64,000 nucleotides of DNA, from the NCBI GenBank assembly GCA_002402105.1, contig NVVD01000014.1, positions 21,874-85,873 on the forward strand, in the 5' to 3' direction. Shown one piece after another: positions 1 to 9,818 of this stretch (positions are counted from its first letter, which is position 1; every line of letters starts with the position of its first letter). The notes under the pieces were generated by a model. It searched no databases. It had not been told where the DNA came from and worked only from the letters and a program-made list of their open reading frames with translations. This stretch comes from Candidatus Cloacimonadota bacterium (GTDB taxonomy: Bacteria; Muiribacteriota; UBA6191). A program made the translations under genes and the position numbers.

Positions 1-534
1 AAAAAAAAACAAGGAGTCATATTATTAACCGCCCACTTTGGCAACTGGGAAACACTAGGCACTTTTTCACAATTTGATACTAATATGTGGCCAATTTATC
101 AAGAACAATCTAATAAATTTGTTGATGATTTACTCATTCATTTACGTACAGCAATTGGTGTTAAGTTAATTAAAAAAAGCGATAGAGAAACAATGCTCCA
201 ATGTTTAAAAAATGGAGAAGTCCTTGGAAATGTCGGAGATCAAGGAAGAGCAATTCCTATCTCTTTTTTTGGACAGGAGTCTAGGTTTCCAGCTGGGCCT
301 GTAAAACTAGCCATTGAAACCAACGCAGCCATTGTTTTTGGGGTAGGAATCAGAAAAGGACTTAACATAGAACACCATATCATAGAAGAAATCCCAATCA
401 TAAAAGGCAAAACAAATGAAGAAACATACTTTAAAACCATGAGTGTTTTTGCTAAAAAATTAGAAGACCTAATCATTCAATATCCTGAACAATACTTTTG
501 GCTTCATGATATCTGGAGGAGACACAAAAAATGA
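1..534 (+). CDS. Lipid A (Kdo2-lipid A type) acyltransferase, LpxL/HtrB family, 5' partial
   Basis: The reading frame is open from base 1, so the start lies outside the window and 177 residues remain. The motif HFGNWE sits at residues 12-17 of the visible part and matches the HxxNWE-type catalytic motif of the LpxL/LpxM/HtrB lysophospholipid acyltransferase family. Further on, GDQGRAIPISFFG corresponds to the second conserved block of that family. These enzymes add a secondary acyl chain to lipid A at the inner face of the cytoplasmic membrane. The gene overlaps waaA by 4 bases (ATGA), so the two are translationally coupled in an LPS operon. The family call is firm. Which acyl chain it transfers, and which family member it is, cannot be told without the N-terminus. 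Confidence 0.85.
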   Translation, partial: KKKQGVILLTAHFGNWETLGTFSQFDTNMWPIYQEQSNKFVDDLLIHLRTAIGVKLIKKSDRETMLQCLKNGEVLGNVGDQGRAIPISFFGQESRFPAGPVKLAIETNAAIVFGVGIRKGLNIEHHIIEEIPIIKGKTNEETYFKTMSVFAKKLEDLIIQYPEQYFWLHDIWRRHKK

Positions 535-1787
535 TTCACAAAATTTATAATTTACTTTTAAGCCTTGCTTGGCCCATTTTATTTTTGCACTTTCTTAGGG
601 GCAAATATATCTTAAAAAAATATAAGAAAAACCTATCTGCTAGACTGGGCTGGTTTTCACTAAAATCTTCTCCTCAATCCAAGCGAATCCTAATTCATGC
701 TGTATCTGTTGGAGAAACAGTAGCTTCACAGCCCTTTATTTTAGACCTAAAAAAAAAGTTTCCTAATTACTCTATTATCTTTTCAAATGTCACTGAAACT
801 GGTCATCAAAGAGCCCAAGAAATCATCCCTGCTGATGATTTTATCTTTTTCCCCCTAGATTATAAAGAGTCTGTCTCCCGATTTCTTAAAAAAGTCAACC
901 CTGAATATGTCTTCATAGTTGAAACGGAAATTTGGCCAAACTTTTTATTAGAATGCCAAAAAAGAAAAATTAAAACTATATTTATTAATGGAAGAATATC
1001 TAAAAAATCATTTGAAAGGTATGGACTTTTTAAAGAGTACTTTTCAACACTCATACAAGAATCTCATTTTTATATGCAATCTCAAATTGACTTACAAAGA
1101 ATACAAGCCTTAGGGGCAAATAATGCTATAAATTGTGGTAATCTTAAGTACGACCAACTTGATTTAAATCTAAACTCAAAACTCCCTCAAACTCTTCAAG
1201 ACCAATTTCATCAATATACAAAAAAAATTATTATATTTGGCTCTAGCCACCAACAAGAAACAAAAGAGATTCTTTCTTTGATTTCGCGTTTAAAACATCA
1301 TGAATGTCATTTTATAGTTGCACCAAGACATTTAAACTATTTAAGTCAATACATAAAAGAAGCCGAAAATTTAAACCTCAGTTTTTCTTTAAAAAGTAAA
1401 GAACTCTCCCCCCATAAAGATTTCACCTTTTTAGACACTTATGGTGAACTTTCTTGCATCTATAAAATTTCAGAAATTGTTATTATTTGTGGAAGTTTTG
1501 AAAATATTGGAGGTCATAGTATTTTAGAACCTGCTATTTTTAATAATGCCATTTTATACGGACCTCACATGCAAAACAATGTTGAAATCTGTCAAACATT
1601 TGAGAGAAACAATGCTTCATTAAAGTGTCACGATTTTGAAGACTTATTTCAAAAAATTGAATTAATCTTATCTAATGATTTATTAAAAATAGAGCTTTCT
1701 AACAATGCTTATGCAAGCGCTTCAAAATTAAAAGGAACAAGCTCTAAAATTTTTGCACACCTAAATAAGTCTAAACTTCTTAATTAG
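531..1787 (+). CDS. waaA: 3-deoxy-D-manno-octulosonic acid (Kdo) transferase
   Basis: A 418-residue protein of the usual WaaA/KdtA length (GT30 family). It begins with a hydrophobic anchor at about residues 8-22, followed by RLGWFS near 38-43, HAVSVGE at 56-62 and ETEIWPN at 131-137, all hallmarks of WaaA. The C-terminal half has a GSFENIGGHSILEPA stretch near residue 325 that fits the CMP-Kdo-binding GT-B domain. The enzyme transfers Kdo from CMP-Kdo to lipid A precursor on the cytoplasmic side of the inner membrane. The start overlaps the stop of the upstream acyltransferase gene. That pairing, lipid A acylation next to Kdo addition, supports both calls. Mono- or bifunctionality cannot be judged. 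Confidence 0.93.
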   Translation: MIHKIYNLLLSLAWPILFLHFLRGKYILKKYKKNLSARLGWFSLKSSPQSKRILIHAVSVGETVASQPFILDLKKKFPNYSIIFSNVTETGHQRAQEIIPADDFIFFPLDYKESVSRFLKKVNPEYVFIVETEIWPNFLLECQKRKIKTIFINGRISKKSFERYGLFKEYFSTLIQESHFYMQSQIDLQRIQALGANNAINCGNLKYDQLDLNLNSKLPQTLQDQFHQYTKKIIIFGSSHQQETKEILSLISRLKHHECHFIVAPRHLNYLSQYIKEAENLNLSFSLKSKELSPHKDFTFLDTYGELSCIYKISEIVIICGSFENIGGHSILEPAIFNNAILYGPHMQNNVEICQTFERNNASLKCHDFEDLFQKIELILSNDLLKIELSNNAYASASKLKGTSSKIFAHLNKSKLLN

Positions 1788-1830
1788 CTTTATATGGTCC
1801 CGAAACTTTTTTTTAAAAAAAGCGTAGTAG

Positions 1831-1836
1831 TATAAT
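1831..1836 (+). promoter_or_regulatory. Possible -10 box upstream of the 1866 gene
   Basis: A perfect TATAAT lies 30 bases before the ATG at 1866. The region 17-18 bases upstream is a T-run and only weakly resembles a -35 box. A ribosome binding site AGAGG at 1856-1860 follows. It would separate this gene from the LPS operon. Confidence 0.4.
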
Positions 1837-1865
1837 AGTATTCTTATTTATACTTAGAGGCTAAC

Positions 1866-3029
1866 ATGCAAATTTCAAAATATTTCTTTATACTAATAAT
1901 ATCCACAAGCATTAATTTTTCTTTTGAAAGCTTAAGCAAAGTTAATTATTTTGATGGACTCAACGCCCCAAGTCAAACTATAATGCGCGCTCCAAATAAT
2001 AGACTATATCAATCTCGTGTAGTTGCGCCTCCTTCTGGTTATGACCATTATAATAGACTATATTTCAATTCTTATAATTACAGAATGCCAGTTTATCCGT
2101 ATATTCCCTATCAAGGAAAAGGAAGAAGAAGTCCTAGATACTTTCAGTCACGAAACAAAAAAGACCCTAAAGCCCAAAAATTTGCTAAAGCAAGAATACA
2201 ACACATCAAAATTAAATCTGATCAAAGTGGTAAAGGTACGATTTTAGGAAGTAAAGTGAATCCTGGTATGTGGATACAAATAGCTGGCTTTACCTCACAA
2301 ATGCCAAGAGTAGCAAAAAATGAAGTTGTTGCTTATTATGCAACCAAAAAAAATGAAACCCCTATTAAAATCAGCGAAGTATTTGAAAAAAAACATGAAG
2401 GCAAGACAAAGATTTTTGTAGCCTATAAAAAGTCTACTGAACAATCTTTTTATAGAAATTCTCCTCCAAAACCTAATGAAAAAGAAGGGCTCTTATCCTT
2501 AGCCATCTTTCCTAATACAAAACAAGAAATTGTTTTTGTAGATGAAAGCAAATTAAAAGCCATCAACGAAGAAAGTAATGAGTCAAATTTTTTGGACTTT
2601 GGTACCATCTCTAAGCAAGCCAACAGAAAGTCTCTTGATTTACAAAAACCATCCTCTAAATCTATTCAGCTCACTATTACAAAAAAATCTGAAATTGATG
2701 ATGTCATGAAAGGCATAGACATTGATTCAGACCTTTTTGATGATGTTGATTTTGAACATCAAGTTGTCTTCATTGCTGGTAGAGTCTTTCCATCCCTAAG
2801 ATCTGCTAGACGCTTATCAACTGCCAAAATTACAAAAATTGACACACTTAAATCCTCATCTCGACCGTCTTTATATATTTTCATCGAAGAAAAGTCATCT
2901 AAAATTAAAGATGCCATTGAAGAAATTAAAGAAACAGAAGACGAAAAGTACTGGTTTAAAGGACATTACGTAGTTAGTGAAAAGCCTAAAGGAAGCTATA
3001 CAAAGCAATTTATTTTAAAAAGAAAGTAA
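1866..3029 (+). CDS. Exported protein of unknown function
   Basis: I do not recognise the family. The 387-residue product starts with a signal-peptide-like hydrophobic stretch (residues 6-18) preceded by a lysine. After that comes a Tyr/Pro/Arg/Asn-rich segment (about 30-95) with repeated RLY and YN motifs that looks unstructured. The remainder is a mixed alpha/beta region rich in Lys, Ser and Glu, including a run of acidic residues near 280-300 (DIDSDLFDDVDFE). No catalytic motif is visible. The gene has its own likely promoter and AGAGG ribosome binding site, and it converges tail to tail with the MBL/cNMP gene, 4 bases apart. A periplasmic or surface location is an inference from the signal peptide alone. 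Confidence 0.7.
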   Translation: MQISKYFFILIISTSINFSFESLSKVNYFDGLNAPSQTIMRAPNNRLYQSRVVAPPSGYDHYNRLYFNSYNYRMPVYPYIPYQGKGRRSPRYFQSRNKKDPKAQKFAKARIQHIKIKSDQSGKGTILGSKVNPGMWIQIAGFTSQMPRVAKNEVVAYYATKKNETPIKISEVFEKKHEGKTKIFVAYKKSTEQSFYRNSPPKPNEKEGLLSLAIFPNTKQEIVFVDESKLKAINEESNESNFLDFGTISKQANRKSLDLQKPSSKSIQLTITKKSEIDDVMKGIDIDSDLFDDVDFEHQVVFIAGRVFPSLRSARRLSTAKITKIDTLKSSSRPSLYIFIEEKSSKIKDAIEEIKETEDEKYWFKGHYVVSEKPKGSYTKQFILKRK

Positions 3030-3033
3030 ATTT

Positions 3034-5148
3034 TTAGATTCCACCATTTACTTCAATAGAAAATCTTAAACCAAACCCTGGATTATCCTGTAAAAATTGA
3101 AATAATGGTTTAGCAGGTATAAAAAAAGCAATTACATCGCTACAAGCAATTACGTCTTCTCGGCAAAGTCCTCTTTCAAAAAAAGCTGCCCCATCTACAA
3201 CAAAATCCCCTTTTACAAAGATTTTATTACCCATACAAAGCGAGCCTTTACTTATTAAGTACGCCCCGTTAATAGTTTCACCCCTATTAATTACTCTTGC
3301 CCCACCAGTAAAAGTCACCTTTTCCATAATTGTTTGTAGGTCTGTTTTTTGATTTGCTAGAAGTTCTTTAAACAAAGGGTTTAAATCTAATAATTGCCAA
3401 GACTCACTTTCTCGTATTTCATATAAGTTAGTAAGAGTCTTTGCTAAATCACTATCTCTAATAAAATATAAAAACTCGTACTCACCCAAACTTAGACAAG
3501 TGACGTCCGTTTTTGCAATTACGTCTGCTGTACGTGGAATATTTAAAATAATTGCTGTTTCGCCTATATAATCTGAAGGTCCATAAATCTTTGAAAAGTT
3601 TTGGGTATGAATCTCAACGATAGCTTCACCTTGAGCAATAATATAAAAGTCTTTATTATCACTACCCTCTTCTATTATCTTTTCACCCTGTTTAAATTCA
3701 ATTACTTTAGACATTGATAAGAACTCTGCAGCTTTTTTTATTTTAAAGTCTTTAAAAATATCTACTCGAGCAACTGTCTCTAAATACATTACATTTTTAT
3801 CTTTATTTCTAGGTTTTTCTCTTAAAATAATTGTATTTTCTAAACCAGGTTTTGCAATCTTCAAAGGTGAAGATTTATCTAGTTGGGATTCAGAAACATG
3901 AAGCAATCTCATTCTTTTTTTTATTTCTAAAGGTAACTTTTCTAATGTTGAAAGAGGAGTATGTAAAGGCGGTACACCAGCTTCATGAAAAATTAATTTA
4001 TGATGCCACGGAAAATAATTTAACTCATTTTTTCTTTCTTCTGAAATAAAGCCACCCTCAAACAATTGAGCCACTATATTTGAGTCATTTAAGTGATCTG
4101 ATGTATATATAAAAGATTCTACAGCATGAAATACCTCAAAACCTATTGTTGGTACAGAGTGTAAAGAGTAACGAAAACGAAACTCTAAACCATTTATAAA
4201 GGTAGGTTGCCCTACTTTAACAATCGAACAATCAAACAATGATTCAAAACTTTTTAACTCCATATTTGACATAGCACAGCCTTTAGCTACAAAAGCTTCG
4301 TAAACTGTCATTGTAGTAAAAAGTTCTATTCGTCTTCCTTCTAATATTTTTTGTAAAGTACCTGAGTCATGGTCTGCATGGCAATGAGTCAAAATAATAG
4401 AGTTTAAAAGAGCTGGATTAATACCCATATGTTTGAGCCAATAGGTTGTATCAACAGGTGGATCAACCAATATACCTCTTTGATTGGCCCATATGATAAA
4501 ACCACAAGTTTTACTGGCTTTGTCAAAACCATGCCCGCTTCCAATGATGGTTACTCCAAAGGTCGGAGGAACAAAAGGTGACACTGGTGGAAGATCTAAG
4601 ATTTCTTGAGGCTCAATTTGAATGCTAGAAGCTACTTTTAATTTATCATTTCCAAGAGAAAACTCTATAAAGTCTTCTTTGATGTTAATAAGGATATTTT
4701 TAAAGTTAATTTGATTATCATCGATAATATGAAATTCTAAAAAATCACTCCACTGCATTAATTTTTCATTGCCAAAGGGTACGCCCCTAAAAAATCTAGT
4801 TTCTCCTAATAAATCTTGAATCTGTCTGTCTTCGATTTCACTTAAATTTTTAGGACCAAAAATCGCTGTTTCAAATATAATTAATATTCTTTCTTTTTGA
4901 GCCTTTGTACACAAAACATTTGTACGCTGATTTTTTACAAAAAAATTAAAATATGCTGGAAATTCTAATTCAGCCAAACAAGTACCTGAATAAGCATCAA
5001 ATAAATGATCGCCAAGTAAAAAAGCTGTAGGAACTCCACATTCAAGACCCATAGAATCTTTTATCGTTTCGGGAGGACAACCATATTGAATAGGCCCCCA
5101 TTCCGTATTGATAATTATCCCACCTCTGGATAACTCAATTTTTTTCAT
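3034..5148 (-). CDS. Metallo-beta-lactamase fold protein with two C-terminal cyclic-nucleotide-binding domains
   Basis: A 704-residue three-part protein. Residues 1-195 have no motif I know. Residues about 205-430 form an MBL-fold hydrolase with the metal-binding motif LTHCHADHDSG near 248-258 and later candidate ligands in YTSDHLND, FHEAG and HVSES. Residues about 480-600 are a cNMP-binding domain whose GETAIILNIPRTADVIA block (about 524-541) matches the phosphate-binding cassette with its conserved Arg. A second, more degenerate cNMP-like domain fills 610-704. The layout suggests a cytosolic hydrolase gated by cAMP or cGMP. The substrate is unknown: phosphodiesterase, RNase Z-like or other MBL activities are all possible. 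No signal peptide is visible. A possible 34-residue ORF lies 19 bases upstream. Confidence 0.85.
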   Translation of the reverse strand: MKKIELSRGGIIINTEWGPIQYGCPPETIKDSMGLECGVPTAFLLGDHLFDAYSGTCLAELEFPAYFNFFVKNQRTNVLCTKAQKERILIIFETAIFGPKNLSEIEDRQIQDLLGETRFFRGVPFGNEKLMQWSDFLEFHIIDDNQINFKNILINIKEDFIEFSLGNDKLKVASSIQIEPQEILDLPPVSPFVPPTFGVTIIGSGHGFDKASKTCGFIIWANQRGILVDPPVDTTYWLKHMGINPALLNSIILTHCHADHDSGTLQKILEGRRIELFTTMTVYEAFVAKGCAMSNMELKSFESLFDCSIVKVGQPTFINGLEFRFRYSLHSVPTIGFEVFHAVESFIYTSDHLNDSNIVAQLFEGGFISEERKNELNYFPWHHKLIFHEAGVPPLHTPLSTLEKLPLEIKKRMRLLHVSESQLDKSSPLKIAKPGLENTIILREKPRNKDKNVMYLETVARVDIFKDFKIKKAAEFLSMSKVIEFKQGEKIIEEGSDNKDFYIIAQGEAIVEIHTQNFSKIYGPSDYIGETAIILNIPRTADVIAKTDVTCLSLGEYEFLYFIRDSDLAKTLTNLYEIRESESWQLLDLNPLFKELLANQKTDLQTIMEKVTFTGGARVINRGETINGAYLISKGSLCMGNKIFVKGDFVVDGAAFFERGLCREDVIACSDVIAFFIPAKPLFQFLQDNPGFGLRFSIEVNGGI

Positions 5149-5167
5149 AACTGCCTTACATAAGTTT

Positions 5168-5272
5168 TTATTTTTTAGAGCTTTTCATTTGGTTTTTAAG
5201 CCAATCAACATAAGTCATTACGGCTTTTCTGACATCTTTATGTTCACTATCATTTTGTATTAATTTACTCAT
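5168..5272 (-). CDS. Possible small protein (34 residues) upstream of the MBL/cNMP gene
   Basis: On the minus strand an ATG at 5272 opens a 34-codon frame that ends with TAA at 5168. The peptide begins MSKLIQND and ends with a lysine-rich tail. It reads as one amphipathic helix with a YVDWLKNQ segment. A purine-rich CAAGGT lies about 14 bases upstream, a weak and distant ribosome binding site. It ends 19 bases before the MBL/cNMP start, so it could be the first gene of that transcript, a leader peptide, or chance. Amino-acid composition looks protein-like rather than random, but length alone makes the call weak. Confidence 0.4.
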   Translation of the reverse strand: MSKLIQNDSEHKDVRKAVMTYVDWLKNQMKSSKK

Positions 5273-5600
5273 TTTTCATTATACCTTGTAGCAAAAGAAT
5301 TTCATACTAATGTTCATTTCTAAATGGTTTTTAACAAACAGTTTTCACTCTATTTTTAAGACAACTCAAATATATTTCTGTAAAATAACAATCGACGATA
5401 TTAAGCTATATTATGATAGCTAATAGCTTTATTGATATAACAAAAATTATCAGTAAAAAGAAGCTTATAATTTCAAAAATATATCTCCATTGTTCTATAT
5501 GACTACATATGATATCTTGCCTTCACATATTAGATAAGCAATACTATTCATTCTTTGGGTAGGCTTTTTGTGCTGATTATCTAAAAACAGGAGTTTAGTC
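5273..5600. other. Divergent intergenic region between the MBL/cNMP and ftsH genes
   Basis: About 330 very AT-rich bases with no convincing gene. It must hold the promoters of both divergent units. A small inverted repeat, GCTAT at 5405-5409 and ATAGC at 5416-5420, lies in the middle. A possible promoter for ftsH is TTGCCT (5517-5522) with TACTAT (5542-5547), but the 19-base spacer is long. The ftsH ribosome binding site AGGAG is at 5589-5593. Confidence 0.5.
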
Positions 5601-7544
5601 TTGCAACCAAAATTTAAAACCGTCTCTTTATATATAGTAATGGCTATCATAATACTTACTTTATTTGCTGGGGTTTCTCAACAAGAAACTACTGAGAGCA
5701 GAACATACTCTAGTTTTATTAAACTGGTAAAAAACGATAAAGTACTTAAGGTTCAAGTCAGAAATTTAACCATCCAGTATGAAGATAAAAAGAATGCAGT
5801 ATTTACAACTACTGCACCTCATTCTATTAACCCTCCCTATCTTGATTTATTAATTGAAAAGGGTGTTAATGTTGAGTTTCAAGCCCAAGAAGAATGGCCT
5901 GAATGGTTTAAAATCATCCTTAACTTAGCTCCATGGATACTATTTATTGGGCTTTGGTTTTATTTTATTAACAAAATGCAAAGTGGCTCTCCAAGAGGAA
6001 TGAGTTTTGGTAAGTCAAAAGCTAAAGCATTTACAGAAAGTAAAGTTAAAACTTCTTTTGAAGATGTAGCCGGATGTGACGAAGCCAAAGAAGAACTTTC
6101 AGAAATTATCGAGTTTTTAAAGTATCCAAAAAAGTTTCAAAAATTAGGCGCTCGAGTTCCACGTGGAGTTTTAATGATGGGCCCTCCTGGAACTGGCAAA
6201 ACTCTCTTAGCACGAGCCGTTGCAGGTGAAGCAAATGTACCTTTTTTCCATATTTCTGGATCTGATTTTGTTGAGATGTTTGTCGGTGTTGGTGCTAGTC
6301 GAGTTAGAGACTTATTTGAACAAGGCAGAAAATCTTCTCCATGCTTAATATTCATTGATGAAATTGATGCTGTTGGTAGACAACGTGGAAATGGAATGAG
6401 CGGTGGAAATGATGAAAGAGAGCAAACCCTTAACCAACTCTTAGTTGAAATGGATGGTTTTGATGGCGATACAGGTATTATGGTGATTGCTGCTACAAAT
6501 AGAGCTGACATTCTTGATAAAGCCTTACTTCGACCTGGACGATTTGATCGTCAAGTTACAATTGATTTACCAGATATCAAAGGACGAGAAGGCATCTTAG
6601 GAGTTCATATTAAAAACATACCTTTAGATGAATCCATTGATTTAAAAATCCTAGCCAAAGCAACTCCAGGCTTTTCTGGTGCTGATCTTGCAAATATGGT
6701 CAATGAAGCTGCACTTTTAGCAGCTCGAGTTGAAGATACAGTTATTTCAATGAGACACCTTGAAGAGGCCAGGGATAAAGTAATGATGGGGCCAGAAAGA
6801 CGTTCTAAAGTCATGCCAGAAAAAGAAGTCCAAAATACAGCCTATCATGAAGCTGGCCACGCTTTAATAAGCCTATTAGTCCCTAATGCTATGGAAATAC
6901 ATAAAGCCACTATCATTCCCCGAGGTCGAGCCCTTGGAATGGTCTCTTATTTACCTAAAGAAGAAATGAAAACCAAAGAAGAGTTTATTGATGATATCTG
7001 TGTTTCTATGGGCGGAAGAATAGCAGAAGAAATCAAATTTGGTACATACACAGCAGGCGCATCTAGTGATATTCAACACGCCACAGGTGTTGCAAAGGCT
7101 ATGATTACAAAATGGGGAATGAGTGAAAATCTTGGCACTGTATTGTATACAGAAAATAATGAATATTGGGGAAAGTCCTATTCAGAAGCCACAGCTAGAG
7201 AAATCGATGAAGAAGTAAAACAGCTTGTAGAAACTCAGCTTAAAAGAGCTAAAAACTTAATTGAAAATAACATGACTCCTTTTGTTGCCATTGCAGAAGC
7301 ATTACTAAAATATGAAACTTTAACAAAAGATGAGCTCAAACAACTACTTGCTGGTGAAGAGCTTGTAAATGCTACAAAAGTTCTTTTTATCAAACCTAAA
7401 ATAGATTTATCTAAACCTCCTGAACAAAATGATAAAGAGTCAGATAATGATGAAAAATCAGATAATGACAAAGAAGAAGTCACTCAAAACACCATTAATG
7501 AAAATGAAAAATCTTCTAGCTCAGATGATGATAAACAATCTTAA
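5601..7544 (+). CDS. ftsH: ATP-dependent zinc metalloprotease FtsH
   Basis: A 647-residue membrane-anchored AAA+ protease. Transmembrane segments lie at about 8-24 and 108-126 with a short periplasmic domain between them. The AAA module has Walker A GPPGTGKT near 194-201, Walker B IFIDEID near 250, and the second region of homology ending in RPGRFDR. The zinc site HEAGH is near 416-420. It degrades membrane and short-lived cytosolic proteins; in LPS-bearing bacteria LpxC is a classic substrate. The start is TTG, chosen because AGGAG (5589-5593) sits 7 bases upstream and the first transmembrane segment begins right after. The last 45 residues are a low-complexity Asp/Glu/Ser/Asn tail, longer than usual and probably disordered. 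Confidence 0.97.
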   Translation: MQPKFKTVSLYIVMAIIILTLFAGVSQQETTESRTYSSFIKLVKNDKVLKVQVRNLTIQYEDKKNAVFTTTAPHSINPPYLDLLIEKGVNVEFQAQEEWPEWFKIILNLAPWILFIGLWFYFINKMQSGSPRGMSFGKSKAKAFTESKVKTSFEDVAGCDEAKEELSEIIEFLKYPKKFQKLGARVPRGVLMMGPPGTGKTLLARAVAGEANVPFFHISGSDFVEMFVGVGASRVRDLFEQGRKSSPCLIFIDEIDAVGRQRGNGMSGGNDEREQTLNQLLVEMDGFDGDTGIMVIAATNRADILDKALLRPGRFDRQVTIDLPDIKGREGILGVHIKNIPLDESIDLKILAKATPGFSGADLANMVNEAALLAARVEDTVISMRHLEEARDKVMMGPERRSKVMPEKEVQNTAYHEAGHALISLLVPNAMEIHKATIIPRGRALGMVSYLPKEEMKTKEEFIDDICVSMGGRIAEEIKFGTYTAGASSDIQHATGVAKAMITKWGMSENLGTVLYTENNEYWGKSYSEATAREIDEEVKQLVETQLKRAKNLIENNMTPFVAIAEALLKYETLTKDELKQLLAGEELVNATKVLFIKPKIDLSKPPEQNDKESDNDEKSDNDKEEVTQNTINENEKSSSSDDDKQS

Positions 7545-7549
7545 ACCAC

Positions 7550-8008
7550 TTATTTAATCAAAATACAACGAGGTGTTTTACCAAAGTCATACCTTATATT
7601 AGAGTAAAACTTTGGAGCATGGTTTATTAGACCTTTGCCAATTAGTTTATCATAAGAAAAAATGGAACCATCTAACTTGATGGTTTCTTTTTTTTCTAAA
7701 ACTTTCACATGAACCATTAATTCTTTTAGTTCAAATAAACAAGACTTTTCTTGTAGTCTTTTATTTCTTAAAAAAGATAGTTCTCTTTTTAGCCTTTCAA
7801 TTTCAGCCTTTAAAGAGTTGGTTTTAAAGTCACAATTTTTTTCGACTACTATTGGTCTAGAACAATCATCTTTAAATGGAGAAAATGGCTCTACTGGGTT
7901 TACTCCTGGGGGTTCGGGGTCTACAACAGGACGATCAAAAACTGGCTGAAAACGTTCATATGAAAAACTAAAGTTAAACAATAAAAACATAATAATAAAA
8001 TTTCTCAT
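7550..8008 (-). CDS. Small exported coiled-coil protein, unknown function
   Basis: I do not recognise the family. The 152-residue product starts with a short signal peptide (residues 2-16) after a GAGG ribosome binding site. A proline-rich stretch follows (about 20-48, with repeated PVxxPxPPG-like turns). A charged coiled coil spans about 62-90 (KAEIERLKRELSFL). The tail contains a Tyr-rich KFYSNIRYDFG segment. Three cysteines (in DDC, KNCDF and KSCLF) and a fourth near the C-terminus could form disulfides outside the cytoplasm. It converges with ftsH with 5 bases between stops and no separate terminator. It could be an envelope spacer or a partner of the exported proteins nearby. Confidence 0.65.
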   Translation of the reverse strand: MRNFIIMFLLFNFSFSYERFQPVFDRPVVDPEPPGVNPVEPFSPFKDDCSRPIVVEKNCDFKTNSLKAEIERLKRELSFLRNKRLQEKSCLFELKELMVHVKVLEKKETIKLDGSIFSYDKLIGKGLINHAPKFYSNIRYDFGKTPRCILIK

Positions 8009-8096
8009 AAAACTACCTCATTCATTTTTGAACTAATTTAAGTTTTCATGTACAATTCAAACATTAAGTATACCTTAAAGCCTACTAAGGAGTTTC

Positions 8097-9818
8097 ATGT
8101 TTTATAAAACTTTATTTCTTTTCATTTTCTTATACAATAATCACCCAAAAGAAACGGACATTGTTTATAAAACAATCCATAAAAAAAATCTCTCTTTTAC
8201 AGGAAAAGTCATTGGCTTTAAATCTGAGCTTCTATATGCTTTTGCTACACCCTATCTCAAATCATTCAGTCTTAAAACAAAAGGACTTGTCGACTTTCAA
8301 ATCAAAACAAGAGTAAAAAAATCACAATTTAAGCTCCCCTTTTTAGACCCTCAAAAAAAATACATCTACGGAGTTTTTCAAGATAAAAATAAAAATGGTC
8401 TACTTGATTTATCTAATGAGCCCTTCTACTTCTCAGAAAGTACTAATAATGGACTCATCGTTAATAAAAGTAATACTCGTAAAGTTTCACTCAAAATATA
8501 TAATATTGATGAATCAATAGACATTGGTATTAAAGTATTAGATTCAAATAATCAACTATTATTCACAAGACAATATTCTAAATCAACTATAAATATTAAT
8601 AATTTACCAAAAAAATGTAAAATCAAAATCTATAGCACTCAAGATATGGGCGATCTCCCTATTTCACTAATAGAAAATGACCTAATGTATGACTTATCTG
8701 ACTTTTCTCAAGATTCATTTCAAATATATTGGAAAAAAGAATGGTCTCCATTAAAGTTATCAATCAACTTCAACAAAAGTAAATATAATTTAATGCTTAA
8801 AAACCTTAATAAAAAAGATACAGTCCCTCTTACAAAATTACATTTTTACGACCTTGCCCACGGAGAATACCAAATTTTAATGTTTAATAATAAGTCACAG
8901 GCTCAAGTACTAAAAGCACCACCCTTTTTTCACTCTAACTCGCAATCAATAGATTATGAGTTTACAAAAGATTACTACGTAGTTTTTAATAAAAATATCC
9001 ATCAAAAAAAGTGTAAAATTTATAAGGGAGATAAGCTCTTATATCAAGGAGGAACTCCTTCTAAACTAGAGCTTTTACAAAAAGGTAAATATAAGATTCT
9101 TTTGTATGATAAACTAAAGAAAAAAATCAGAAAAAAATCTAAAGATTTTGTTAAAAATCTAGAAGTCTTTACATTTTCACTGAACAAGTCTCAAAAAAAC
9201 TTACAAATAGAATCAACGATTCAAACCAGAGCCAAAAGAAGGCTGTCTATACAGTTTTATAACTCTTATACCAAGGGTAAAAAAGAAGGGCAAGTCATTA
9301 TTTTTCAAAAACAAGATGATAGTGATTATAACGAGCTACTCTCTTTAACCCAAATAACAAATACCTCAAAACTAGGGTTCTTAAATACTACAATCATTGG
9401 GGACCCTAAAAAAGTAGTGTATTTTCATTTTGACTTCAATTCAGACTTCAAAGTCAATGACTTTGAACAAGAATACATTCGTGGGTTTGAATGGAAAGAT
9501 TTAAATCAAACTTTAGGACTTCCCAAAAATAATCTAGGATATTTAATACTATCTGGCAACTTAAAACAAAAGAATAAATATTTTGTAAGTGTAACCAACA
9601 CCAAAACAAACTCTATTATCATTTCAGACTACTTCACAAAAAAAGAGGTTTCTTATCAAAAAATACCTATCGAAGTAGACTTAAAAGTTCAGGTTATTTA
9701 TGATAAAAACCAAAGTGAACACATTGATGATGATGACTTTTCTTTTCCGGCTATTTACACTAGAGTTAAAGCAATAACACAATCAAAAAAACTCTTCTTG
9801 GATTTACATGAAAAATAA
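8097..9818 (+). CDS. Exported protein with DUF2141-like repeats, unknown function
   Basis: A 573-residue product with a short hydrophobic N-terminus (residues 3-14). The segment VFQDKNKNGLLD at about 92-103 followed by EPFYFSE resembles the Asp/Asn-rich loop and following EPF/Y of DUF2141-type beta-sandwich proteins. A related FDFNSDFKVNDFE lies near 444-456. The alternating hydrophobic pattern suggests several beta-sandwich domains. That would suit a surface or periplasmic structural role, which is inference. A strong AAGGAG ribosome binding site (8086-8091) precedes the ATG. The 3' end overlaps the next lipoprotein gene by 11 bases, so the two form an operon. Lysine content is very high. 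Confidence 0.65.
   Translation: MFYKTLFLFIFLYNNHPKETDIVYKTIHKKNLSFTGKVIGFKSELLYAFATPYLKSFSLKTKGLVDFQIKTRVKKSQFKLPFLDPQKKYIYGVFQDKNKNGLLDLSNEPFYFSESTNNGLIVNKSNTRKVSLKIYNIDESIDIGIKVLDSNNQLLFTRQYSKSTININNLPKKCKIKIYSTQDMGDLPISLIENDLMYDLSDFSQDSFQIYWKKEWSPLKLSINFNKSKYNLMLKNLNKKDTVPLTKLHFYDLAHGEYQILMFNNKSQAQVLKAPPFFHSNSQSIDYEFTKDYYVVFNKNIHQKKCKIYKGDKLLYQGGTPSKLELLQKGKYKILLYDKLKKKIRKKSKDFVKNLEVFTFSLNKSQKNLQIESTIQTRAKRRLSIQFYNSYTKGKKEGQVIIFQKQDDSDYNELLSLTQITNTSKLGFLNTTIIGDPKKVVYFHFDFNSDFKVNDFEQEYIRGFEWKDLNQTLGLPKNNLGYLILSGNLKQKNKYFVSVTNTKTNSIIISDYFTKKEVSYQKIPIEVDLKVQVIYDKNQSEHIDDDDFSFPAIYTRVKAITQSKKLFLDLHEK

Noticed and set aside
2023-2247. A 74-codon frame inside the 1866 gene in another frame
   Set aside because: It lies entirely within a better supported exported-protein gene and has no ribosome binding site.
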